Assembly: GCA_964006375.1 (NCBI GenBank)
Contig: OZ023263.1
Span: forward strand, 138,914,173-138,978,172
Direction: 5' to 3'
DNA from: Tillus elongatus
Lineage: Eukaryota; Arthropoda; Insecta; Coleoptera; Cleridae
Length of the DNA: 64,000 bases
The notes under the pieces are model-generated. The model did not search any database and had not been told where the DNA came from. It was given only the letters and a program-made list of their open reading frames with translations. A program made the position numbers and the translations under genes. This document shows, one piece after another, positions 40,531 through 50,141 of the stretch. Position 1 is the first letter of the stretch; each line of letters begins with the position of its first letter.

Positions 40531-40666
40531 TTTACTTCCACAACTTGCTACTGGTTCACTAAATTGTAGGTGGTCAAATTCATTAAAATATACTAGCCCT
40601 GAAAATAAAAACATTTGGTAATATATACAATTCGCTTTCATTTTTTCAATATTTCGTTATTTTTAG

Positions 40667-40934
40667 GTCATTTTTGGATCAGTTACGTCAGGCAGAATTT
40701 GATCCATCTCGGATAGCGAATGTGTTTTTGCAGAATGACTCTGGATTCTCAGTTTATAATGAGTATTGCACAAACTATCCACGGACCATGGATGTCTTGA
40801 GTCAACTGACAACAGATGAGAAAACAGCCTCATTATTTAGAGAAAGGCAAATGGCCTTGAGACATGCATTACCGCTTGGTTCATATTTACTCAAACCTGT
40901 CCAGAGGATATTGAAGTATCATCTTCTCCTACAG
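40667..40934 (+). CDS. PLEKHG-type RhoGEF, internal exon B (DH domain core)
   Basis: The exon lies between the acceptor TTTTTAG and the donor GTAAAT. It encodes SFLDQLRQAEFDPSRIANVF, then VYNEYCTNYP, FRERQMALRHALPLGSY and finally LLKPVQRILKYHLLLQ. The LLKPVQRI-KYHLLL stretch is the diagnostic conserved region 3 of DH domains. NEYCTNYP and FRERQ are specific to the PLEKHG1/2/3 group. It begins with one base completing a split lysine codon and ends exactly on a codon boundary (phase 0). This fits the next exon at 45146, which also starts in phase 0. No frameshift or stop is seen, so the gene looks functional. Confidence 0.92.
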
Positions 40935-42059
40935 GTAAATATCATTTTTCACTTATGTGCTAATTGATAGTTCAAGAAAAGTGCATGTATGAGAGATAGT
41001 ACTTTGTTTTTATTATATATTATTTTATCTTTAAATACGAATCATAAGATGCTTATTGATTTAAGCAAACGGGGTGCTATAAGCTACGAAAAACAAATTT
41101 CACATATATTTGCTTCAGGAAGAGAAAATTCTAGTATTAACGGAATATTTTTCTATAAGATAGTTTATGGAAGACAAAGCCTGTGTGCCTCTTAGCTATC
41201 TTATAATATAGTGAGGTTCATATGATATCAACCTTGTAAAATTATTACTATAAGAAATTACTGCTTCTTTAAAATAAATATCTATATTGTGTAATTCTAT
41301 TTTATGCATTTAAGATTACCGTTAAAAAACTAGAGAACACTTATATTTATTTGCAACTTAATTGAGCATTAAGTAATACATACCTAATGCACAATAAGCC
41401 AAAGGCTGCAGTGCTTTCGGGGCGGCGAAGTCGCGGACTAGCCCCGAGGTAAAAAAATACATATCTACATAGGTTTTCTATTAACCCAGTACATGAAAAT
41501 GTATACTACACTGTGTTTAATAATATTAGTATAATTAGTGGAAAATTTTACGCCTTAAAATTTATATAAATCATTAATAATTATCGTCTTTGTAATCTAA
41601 GTATTACCTTTATCTTATATTTATGCGAATCTAAATAGTTCCATAAAAGACAACGAGGTTTAGATACCTACTTATAACAATAATTTCTATAGTTGACATC
41701 TTTTTTTAACAATACAGCAAAAATATAACAACATGCATGGAAAATTTTCACCTGCAACACGGAAAGAGGTTTTTGACGTTGGTGATAGATGTATACTGAC
41801 TTTGCAAAAAATCCAAACACCCAGTAAGAGTCGACCAATTGCAATGACTTGTTATATACTACTCTGTTTTGTCTATGATAATAAATAATAACAATATGGA
41901 CAAACAGTTTTAACAGGTGTACACTTTTTTTATTTTGTTTTATCAAAAATTATCTCTTTAAATTTGCGTTTCCTTAAGTTTGAAGCAATATTTAGTAGTG
42001 ATTTGTACTCAGTTTATTAAGTAATTAAGTCATTACGCCTATATGCCGTTTACAGAACA
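40935..42059 (+). other. RhoGEF intron; one GC-rich spot
   Basis: Mostly AT-rich with no gene. A GC-rich stretch at ~41410-41448 (CGGGGCGGCGAAGTCGCGGA, then GCCCCG) can form a small hairpin. Confidence 0.5.
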
Positions 42060-42775
42060 ATTATAATCATTTAAGTGAATTCGAAAGGAGGCGCATTGTT
42101 GGGATGCGGGTAGCTAGTTTTTCAATCAGGAAAGATTTCTGACCGTATAGAATGCAGTGTGTCAACAGTGTTAAAATGTTGGTCCAGGTGGTTTGAAGAA
42201 GGAACCCATAACCGCCGTCATGGATCCGGAGACCTCGAGCAACTTCAACACGAGAAGATCGTTATTTGAGGATTGTGGCTTTACAAGACAGAGTTTCCGC
42301 AACACAATCGATTCTAAATGCTTGGTTGGAAGTGTTACATTAAAGAGTCTCGATGCCAACAGTATATCGCAGAATTCGCGGTTTTGGGCCTCGTTCGTAT
42401 ATACCATTTTTTGTCCCGATTTTGTCTTTGGGTCCACGATGGTCGCAGAAGAGAAAGACGATTACGCAGAAAGTAGGATTTGCTCCGGAACGACGTACGG
42501 CCCTTACACGGGGGGTGATGGTGTGGGGTTACGGTAGGAGGTCATCTCTAGTTTTTATTGACAAAATTTTTAATGCAAATGATTACATACGAAACATACT
42601 GCAGCCTATTGCACTGCCATACCTACGAGGCTTAGGTCCCCATGTGTGGGATTTGATTGGCGATTGACTGGGTAATTTACCCCAACCACAAACAAACCTA
42701 GTTGACCTTTTTCGCTGAATTCAAGAAGCCTGGGATGACATTCCTGAGGATACGATAAATCATTTAATTTTAAGC

Positions 42776-42776
<1 letters not shown>
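42060..42776 (+). pseudogene. Tc1-like transposase relic
   Basis: Fragments in changing frames follow the Tc1 order: LSEFERRRIVGMRVASFSIR, RWFEEGTHNRRHGSGDLEQL, TALTRGVMVWGYGRRSSLVF, IDKIFNANDYIRNILQPIAL, PYLRGLGPHVWDLIGD, then LQTNLVDLFR-like and IQEAWDDIPEDTINHLI. The segment holding the last two catalytic acidic residues (normally between 'FLRG' and 'HVWD') is deleted. Several stops are present. A (TA)n tract follows directly at 42777. Confidence 0.8.

Positions 42777-42838
<62 letters not shown>
42777..42838. repeat. (TA)n microsatellite
   Basis: Pure TA run abutting the Tc1 relic. Confidence 0.9.
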
Positions 42839-42841
<3 letters not shown>

Positions 42842-43677
42842 CATTTAATTCATTTATCAATCACATTTGTTTAAAGTTTTTGGTAGCTTATCTTTAATCA
42901 TCATCATAAGCACTATTACCCACCTGGGCCTTAAGTAACCCAAGTTTAATTCACACAGTTCAATTGCCAGCCACCACTTTTGTTGTTATCACTTAGTTTC
43001 CACTATTCATTCTCCACCAATTCAACTTAGCCTTGGTGTACCGTTGGTTCTCATACCCATGTCGTGTACCGCAAAGGCTTCTTTAGCTTCATATTCACAT
43101 ATTTTTTACATATTCAACCCATGCTGGTTATTTTGCTGTAATATAAGATACACTGTTTGGTCATTATAAATTTGGCTAAATATTTTATGATGTGCCTTTT
43201 TTAGTTGTTTTTTTAGCCATCTAACCCTATGCACTGCTTCATATAATTGTATATAGGCATGACTCATAGGGACATTGTGATTTGACAACACTATCTATAT
43301 TGTCTGCATTATAATCTGTGAGGTTTTATTGGAGAGGGTACCTTTTAGACTAAACTAATTGTTTCTTACAATTAAGTGAAATAGTAGGCATGAATGAGTG
43401 TACCCTAAGACATATGTTTCTGTTGAAATATATTCTGCATTTCACAATAACTGTCTACACCGAAAAATTTGGTTGGTAGTTAATCTTTCTCGTTGAAACC
43501 TACAAAAGTGTTGACTTAAGCGGTTTCTAATTGGCATGATGTGACATTTAGATCTTTGTGATACGTTGAAGAAACTATGTTGTATTATATATTTTGTTTA
43601 TTATGTTTTTAAATAGAGAGTTTTGGGGCAGTATAAGAACCATGTGATCACAAAATAATTTCAACAAAAAAATTGTG
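42839..43677 (+). other. RhoGEF intron, nothing recognised
   Basis: No gene or known repeat is identified. Confidence 0.5.
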
Positions 43678-43975
43678 GGTGGATGGACGGATGGACGTAC
43701 GGACGGACGGAGGGATGGATGGATGGACGGACGGAGGGACGGACGGACGGATGGATGGATGGATGTATGCATGTGCCAATTTTGATCAAATTTTCTGAGT
43801 ACCTCCCTTTTGCAAGTGGCTTGGATAAGTTCGTTAGCCGGGAAAATCGGCCCAGGTTTTCCCCGAAAATCGGCCCAGGTTTCCCCGAAAATCGGCCCAG
43901 GTTTTCCCCGAAAATCGGCCCCGGTTTTCCCCAAAAGTTTTGTTTTCTTTTGAAAAAAAAAATTATATCTCACAA
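43678..43975 (+). repeat. GGAC/GGAT microsatellite joined to a TA-element right arm with tandem 23-bp repeats
   Basis: (GGAY)n at 43678-43765 takes the place usually held by (TA)n. It is followed by a right arm in which AAAATCGGCCCAGGTTTYCC is repeated four times (about 43846-43935). Confidence 0.75.
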
Positions 43976-44380
43976 GTCTCTATTTTTTAACACTTGTGTT
44001 ATTTGGAGCTGGCGTGACAACATACTACTTGGTTTCGCAACTAGGTGGCGAAACGCTTACCACTCACTTAGTGTTGAAAGGCTGGCTACTTTAGCCGTAT
44101 TACTTTATATGTGTATTTTCGCTGCAATTAGTATGCCATACTGACGAGCTCTAATGAGAGCGAAACCGGTCTATGGTTCTAATTGTTGTGAGAATGCATC
44201 TAGCCTTACATACTTTGTCCCTATATTAGGGTAGAAATGGGCCAGGGCTGACAATTTATTAAATTGTTAGCTGGTTGTATACAGTCTCTATTTTTTAACA
44301 CTGTGTTATTTGGACCTGGCGTGACAACATACTACTTGGTTCCGCAACTAGGTGGCGACACGCTCACCACTCAGTGCATA
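43976..44380 (+). mobile_element. Second locus of the ~310-bp hammerhead repeat
   Basis: A partial unit (43976-44110), the ribozyme block, and the start of a second unit ending at ~44378 without its ribozyme. It shares TTATTTGGAGCTGGCGTGAC and GGGCCAGGGCTGACAATTTA with the array at 29146. Divergence from that array is clearly higher than within it. Confidence 0.8.
44113..44197 (+). ncRNA. Type I hammerhead ribozyme with compensatory stem changes
   Basis: Stem I GCCATA (44135-44140), core CTGACGA (44141-44147; the changed base is at the variable seventh core position), stem II GCTCT-AATG-AGAGC (44148-44161), GAA, stem III ACCGGT (44165-44170), cleavage-site C (44171) and stem I TATGGT (44172-44177). 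All six stem I pairs form. Against the copy at 29160, a G-C pair has become A-U through changes on both strands. This is good evidence for past selection on structure. All obligatory core bases are present. Confidence 0.87.
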
Positions 44381-45145
44381 CTGTGTGTTATCAGTCAGAT
44401 TATTACAGAAAGATACAAAAGTTTGTCATTTAGTACCTTTCTGCAATAAACTGATCATTTTGATACTACATTTTATGTATTTAGAATTATGGAGGCTGAT
44501 TCCTTTCAACACCAAACGATTAGTGAGTATTTAAACTTTGAGATGTAAGCATAACCCGCCTGTGTTGAAATAAGTTGGTTAATCCCTTTCTAAAATAAAC
44601 GATTCTTGTTGTTCTTATTTTCCCTATTGATACAGTTAAAATATATTATTTCGTTACCTTATTTTGAGTTTGTACTGATATATCAATGTATTATTAATGG
44701 CATAATTTTTTGTTTTACCTTAAAACTATAAAATGAGTATGGACATGAAAGTTAATATAATATTTTTTTTAAAATAAAACCAATAAAAACCTAATAGAAT
44801 GCCGCCTATGCGATTGAGCATGCCCAAGTAAATGGAAATCAAAGCATTTGAAGTTAAAGATATCCAATTTTATATAATGAATAATAATTCTGAGACTATT
44901 TTTCCAATGCATTTATAGAAAATTTCAGCTCACACAAATTTGTTTTGTTTTGCATTCAAAGACATGTGTCATTTTCCATGGTGAATTCGCTACAATCATT
45001 TAGGCCGAATAGATGAATTTGTTGTAAACACCTTAGAACTATTTTGAGTAATTAGTGCATGTATTTGAATCACCACGGCATAATATCTGTTAATGATTAT
45101 TTATTAATAATATTAAGATTAATTGAATTGTATTTACAATTGCAG
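44381..45145 (+). other. RhoGEF intron, nothing recognised
   Basis: It ends in the branch/pyrimidine region of the exon C acceptor. Confidence 0.55.
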
Positions 45146-45457
45146 CGCCTAGCCAAGCAGTGTGAGCCTTGTCACAAACCAGCAGTGGCTCTAGCTTTGA
45201 CTACCATGACGGGTGTAGCTTGTGGAATCAACAATATGAAGATGAAACATGAGCATGCAGTGCGTGTTCAGGAGATACAGTCACAATTATATGGATGGAC
45301 AGGACCAGATCTTACAGCACTTGGTGAGCTGATAGCCGAGGGCACTTTTAGGATGAGTGGTGCTAGGGGCAGAAGGCATGTGTTTCTCTTTGATAAGGTT
45401 CTTCTCATAGCCAAAAGCAAGCAGGAGAATGGGGTGGCATATAAGTCACATATCATG
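45146..45457 (+). CDS. PLEKHG-type RhoGEF, internal exon C (end of DH, start of PH)
   Basis: This is 104 codons in phase 0, between the acceptor TTGCAG and the donor GTGAGT. It starts RLAKQCEP and includes INNMKMKHEHAVRVQEIQS, the DH-PH linker helix typical of PLEKHG proteins (a KRKHEHAVRLQEIQ-like motif). The pleckstrin-homology (PH) domain then starts: GELIAEGTFRM, followed by RGRRHVFLFDKVLLIAKSK. The FLFDKxLL core is the classic PH beta-strand of Dbl-family GEFs. PH domains of this family bind phosphoinositides or stabilise the GTPase-bound DH domain. Confidence 0.92.
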
Positions 45458-46503
45458 GTGAGTTACAGATCGTTTAAATCTTTATAAATATTTGCCGCAG
45501 ATTTAATTCAAAACTCTGTAACCCTTTCATCATAGCAACTATAAGTGAAAATAAGTTAATCTATTTCAATTTGACTATATGCCCCTAGTGAGTTGATTTG
45601 AAAATTACAGGATTGACTTATATGTTTAATATATTCAGAGCCTAATATCAACTTTCAAATGTAATTGTTACCTATTTCTTACTTTGTTAAAAGTGGGCAT
45701 ATTGTCGCCAAAAATGCTATAGGCTAAACAGTTATAGATGCTATTAAGACAACGAAAAGTCTATATTCAGGGTCCTTATTTAAAAACTAATTGAACAGAG
45801 GTGTTTACAAAGGAATATATTTAGACATATATAGTTAAACTTTTTAAGGTTGCCTTAATCAATAAGTTTCAGTTTAACATTGTGAATGTGTGACTATAAT
45901 TTGGACAAAAATAAGGCAGGAGTTTGCACAATAAAATACATATATGTACTTATATTACTTATGTTAAATGTAACATTATATGTGATTGTACGTATACATT
46001 ATGTATCATTTGTAGGTACATATTTACAGATGAACAGGGAAAAAATGTATATAATTGTGTTATTTTCTATAATTTTTTATTTTTCGATTTTATTTTCGTT
46101 CTTAACTATTCTCAATTTTTTCACTTTTCTGGTTTATAAAAGATTTAATCGTTACATTTATAAACTTTTCGAAAAATAACTTACAACATTTATTGGTGAC
46201 AATTCCATATATTTTTCTTAATATTGGAATTAATATAACTTGTACCTTGATTTATAATATTTACACTTTTAAAGAAAATCTTCCATGCACTTTTTAAAAT
46301 TTTATTAATTTATCAGTTGCTTCGTTAGGCATTTCTTTGAAAAAATACAAAAATGAGTACTCCATAAAGTTTTTCAGTTCATATGAATGTCTCATACAGC
46401 ATTACAATGATGTTTGTGTGCAGTGGTTTGCACACCTCGCTTAACATGAAATACATAACATTCAACCTTTTTGACTAAATTAGTATTATTGACATCGAGA
46501 ATA
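45458..46503 (+). other. RhoGEF intron, nothing recognised
   Basis: AT-rich. Small open frames with long hydrophobic stretches (e.g. 45886-46179) reflect composition, not a gene. Confidence 0.55.
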
Positions 46504-46509
46504 TTAAAA

Positions 46510-47122
46510 AAGTCTGGACGCAGCAAGTGCGTTATGGTAGTGAATTTTCATAGAAATGATCTGGCACAAAATATTTTATTATAACTTTTTTTTTCTGTAA
46601 CATAGAACTCTTAATTTTGGTGTAGGGTTTACTTTTTATATCGTAAACCTACCTACCAAATTTGGTTATCATAGATTATTTATTTCTTAAGATAAAAAAA
46701 TTTTTCAAATGAAAACTCAAAATTTTACCGGAAAACGTCGTCCGATTTTTTTGATTAACGAACTTGTCAAAGCCATTTACAAAAGGAAGGTACATGCCAA
46801 ATTTTATCAAAATCGACTTATTATTCTTTGAGATAAAATTTTTTTTCGAATGAAAACTCAACATTTTCCCGGAAAACCTCTTCAGATTTTTCTGACTAAC
46901 AAACCTGTCAAAGCCATTTACAAAGGGAAGGTACATGCCAAATTTTATTAAAATCGGCTTATTACTTTTTGAGATAAGAATTTTTTTTGAATGAAAACTC
47001 AAAATTTTCCCGGAAAACCTCGTCCGATTTTCCTGACTAACGAACTTATCCAAGCCATTTACAAAAGAAACGTACATGCCAAATTTTATCAAAATCGGCC
47101 CATTATTTTTTGAGTTATCGGT

Positions 47123-47189
<67 letters not shown>

Positions 47190-47326
47190 ACATATAAAAA
47201 TTGAAACTGACCTCGGATATGGGTTCTAGGGGTCCTAGATCGCGCTCATTTGAAGAAATTTTTTCAAAATTCAAAAGTCGAGATCTCCTCATTAGTGAAT
47301 TTTTTCTAAGAAAATTCACTAAAAGC
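46510..47326 (-). repeat. TA-element copy 11, complete
   Basis: The cleanest full copy (~820 bp) on the minus strand. The left-end hairpin AGTGAATTTTCTTAGAAAAA...TTCACT (47326-47296) and the left arm lead into (TA)n (47127-47183). A right arm of three tandem ~135-bp units follows (47126-46690), then the right end CACTACCATAACGCACTTGC TGCGTCC (46540-46512). The 11-bp AGTGAATTTTC is inverted at the two ends (sub-terminal inverted repeats). With the internal microsatellite and terminal hairpin this resembles Helentron-associated (HINE/DINE-1) elements; the class is inference. Confidence 0.75.
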
Positions 47327-47329
47327 AGT

Positions 47330-48050
47330 GCCGTAGCCTGGGGGGGCCCATGTAGCCTGTGCACCACCCCCCAAAATCGATAATTGACCCACATATGTTA
47401 AATTTGCAATGGGTGGAAAGACACGAATAGACTTCAATATTTGTTGATGCTTTTTTGAAATTGTAAGTGCCTTGCAAGAACTCATGTTAGAACAACATAA
47501 CGAAGCTGCTGATCAGATATACAAATAACTTTGTGGCTTTCCATTTCTAATCACTATATGCATAATGGGAAAAGTTCTTAAAATAACATTTTATTTCAAA
47601 ATTGGTTAAATGAAAGAGACTCCAAAATAATCATTTAGAAGCACAAAAGAAATGTTCTGCAGAATTATTTCCTACTATTAGAGTGTTGTTGACCTGTGAC
47701 TACAGCATCAATCGAAAGGAGCTTTCCTACTCTGAAGAGAATCAAAACATACTTAAGAAATTCCAGTTTGGCTCTCATGAACATTCACAGGAACATAAAT
47801 ATTGAATAAAGAAAGACACCTGGATTTTAAATTATGATGACTTAAAAAAAATATGTGTAGCCTGCCACATACCTATAAATAAGGAACTCTACCTTAGACG
47901 AAGGGAAACTTGTGAACAATACAAATAATATGTTTATTATTTGATAATGTTTTCTGTCAACCTGTTTCAATATATCCCGAGCCACTTCTTGACAGGTGCA
48001 CACCCCCACTCCCCAGCCCCCAAACACTTTTAGCAGTGCCTATGACACTG
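47330..48050 (+). mobile_element. hAT-family deletion derivative
   Basis: ~720 bp with imperfect ends CAGTGCCGTAGCC and CAGTGTCATAGGC (right end read in reverse). It is flanked by 8-bp near-identical repeats (CTAAAAGC, TTAAAAGC). Inside, frames at 47670-47806 read PVTTASIERSFPTLKRIKTY and LRNSSLALMNIHRNI. This is the C-terminal dimerisation region of hAT (ZMYM-like) transposases (VTTASxERSFSxLxxIKxxLR). The rest of the transposase is missing. It inserted at the very end of the TA-element. Confidence 0.8.
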
Positions 48051-48754
48051 TTAAAAGCACGCTGCATTGACACTTTAAGATATTTACTTGTTATTTTTGG
48101 CATTTAAAACAAAATATGCCATAATGTACCTCTTCATTTCCATCAGCTGATGGCTGCAACAATTGGCCATAAAGTTACAAATCTTAAAATGCAGCAAAAT
48201 TTGGTGAAACTTCACACACAATAATAAAAACACGCATCACACAAGTTCAACAATGCAAAATTATATACTGCTTCATTCTAACAACTAGAGTGCTACAGTG
48301 TACATACAATTACATATTACCATCTACATACAGGAATTATTTAAAATGATACTTTCGGTTTGTACAGTATTTTCTAAGCCCTTATTCTTGTAATCTTTTC
48401 ATTACTTCTTCATAAAGTGTTTTCTTCAATGTCTGCAATAAGACAACGGTCATTTATTATGGAAGAGAAAGTTACTTATACCTAACTTTACACTTTACTA
48501 GTTTTCTGACTTATGTTTATAAGAAAATTTATAATTTCAGTCAGTCCAGAATAAATAAAAAATAAATTTGAATACCATTTTTTAGAAAGCTCTTCTAAAA
48601 AAATAATATGACAGCTTCTATAAAATATTGTTTAAATGTAATCCAGAATTTTAAATTTCTTTAACTATGCCAAGTAACGTGATTTTAATTTAATTTTATA
48701 GAATCATTTCAATTCTCTTTTGGCCTCTATTAAATCTACTTAATTTTTTTTCAG
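48051..48754 (+). other. RhoGEF intron, nothing recognised
   Basis: It ends in the TTTTTTTCAG acceptor of exon D. Confidence 0.55.
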
Positions 48755-48983
48755 ACTTCCAACTTAATGTTAGTGGAACATGTCCGAGGTGAGCCTTTAT
48801 CCTTTCAAGTGCTACCATTTGACAATCCTCGTTTGGCATGTACACTAAAAGCCAGATCTCCACAGCACAAACGAGAATGGACGTTACAAATCAAGAGGAT
48901 CATAATGGAGAATTATACAGCAGAAATCCCATCACATGCCAGACAACTGGTTTTACAGCTTGGCCAAGATATACACGAGACTG
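48755..48983 (+). CDS. PLEKHG-type RhoGEF, internal exon D (C-terminal PH domain)
   Basis: The exon runs from the acceptor TTTTTTCAG to the donor GTAAGG and is phase 0 at its start, with one base left over at the end. It encodes TSNLMLVEHVRGEPLSFQV, a strand region with DNPRLACTLKARS, then the PH C-terminal helix KREWTLQIKRIIMENYT and AEIPSHARQLVLQLGQD. The order matches PLEKHG1/2/3 across the end of the PH domain. At least one further exon is needed because the phase is 1. I did not recognise it in the remaining 15 kb, which is mostly transposon sequence. Confidence 0.9.
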
Positions 48984-49352
48984 GTAAGGACATAATAAAG
49001 TGTAAATAAGCAGGTTGGATACTGCATGTCTATCTGTGAAATGCTGATTTTAAATATGTGAATGATTTTAGATCTATATTTGGTCATGAAATAGCTTTTC
49101 TGATTCAGTTAGTTTTTTTTCAATTGTTGACTTTCCTTACTAGCTTATGTAATAATGTGTTTGAGTTCAATGTTTTTAAGTAAATAGATAGATTTGCTGT
49201 GATATTTTAGGTCTACAAGTTTTTATAAAGATTTCTCACAATTTTGATTCAAAAGTTACTGATACTGTACTTGAAATAATCCATTTGTTTAACTATAAGA
49301 TAATACAATTTATTATGCCTTTCATTTGTTTTTCTAAATTGGGTAAAAAAAG

Positions 49353-49395
49353 ATTCGGGCACAGTAAATGCGTTATAGTAACGAATTTTCCCAAA
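49353..49395 (-). repeat. Solitary TA-element/MITE terminus
   Basis: GGGCACAGTAAATGCGTTAT followed by AGTAACGAATTTTCCC and an A-run. It lies directly before the piggyBac relic. Confidence 0.55.
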
Positions 49396-49399
49396 AAAA

Positions 49400-49608
49400 A
49401 AAAAAAAATTAGCTGAAAGATATTGAAGAGCTTCAAAAAAATTAGAAGACTATGATGATAAAGATTTAGAAGATGAAGCGGACACTGAGGGCGAACATAA
49501 AATTGAATTTCATCAAGAAGAGTCAGAGATGGAAGACTATGATGAATATGATAAACATCATAATGGGGAGTTGCTAATTTGTTTTAATAGTAGAGACACA
49601 GAAGATAT
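49400..49608 (+). pseudogene. piggyBac-type transposase relic, N-terminal acidic part
   Basis: Frames encode DEADTEGEHKIEFHQEESEM and EDYDEYDKHHNGELL, a typical acidic N-terminal region of piggyBac transposases. It continues after the copia insertion at 54606. Confidence 0.5.
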
Positions 49609-49868
49609 TGAAAATTGGATTGTTTACAATTTTAGCGGGGTTTACTTCTATAATAACTAAATGAACACGTCTGATCATTTAATAACACACACGTTATCAC
49701 CATTTATTATTGTATATGTCTGTTTACATTTTGTGACAAGAATGACACTTAAGGCTAATGACAAGTGTGACATATGGTACATGAACAGAATAGCTTGGTA
49801 ATTGTAACACTGTTGACAGTGGCGCGTATATTTAAAAATGTCATGTTCGTTTCAGATTACCTTCAACA
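49609..49868 (-). repeat. Copia 3' LTR (260 bp)
   Basis: Identical by eye to 54346-54605. Confidence 0.95.
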
Positions 49869-50141
49869 CCTCCCCTCGGACATTACATTTTTATTCAATA
49901 TAACCTAAAACGAACCCTCAGACAAAGCATCAAAAATACGAGAAATTACTGAAAAACATATTATTACTGAAACTAAAAGACACTCCTAAAAAAAAACTAA
50001 ACTTGATAACATAACTGACAGCTGAGCCAAAACATCATACTGTAAATTATTAGCTTATAAGAAAAATTAGATCAGAACTTTAGTAACTAAAATTATGCAG
50101 GTAAGGGTAATATGGTCTTCCCTTGTCAAAACATGCACGAT

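Noticed and set aside
41401..41450. CpG-rich promoter or small structured RNA
   Set aside because: Only ~45 bp GC-rich with one weak hairpin; no associated gene start or repeated copy.
43678..43765. CRISPR-like or minisatellite array
   Set aside because: The tandem GGAY tract has no spacers; it is a simple microsatellite in a eukaryotic repeat.
45886..46179. Small membrane protein with several hydrophobic segments
   Set aside because: Lies in a RhoGEF intron, and its composition is that of AT-rich DNA; no supporting motif.
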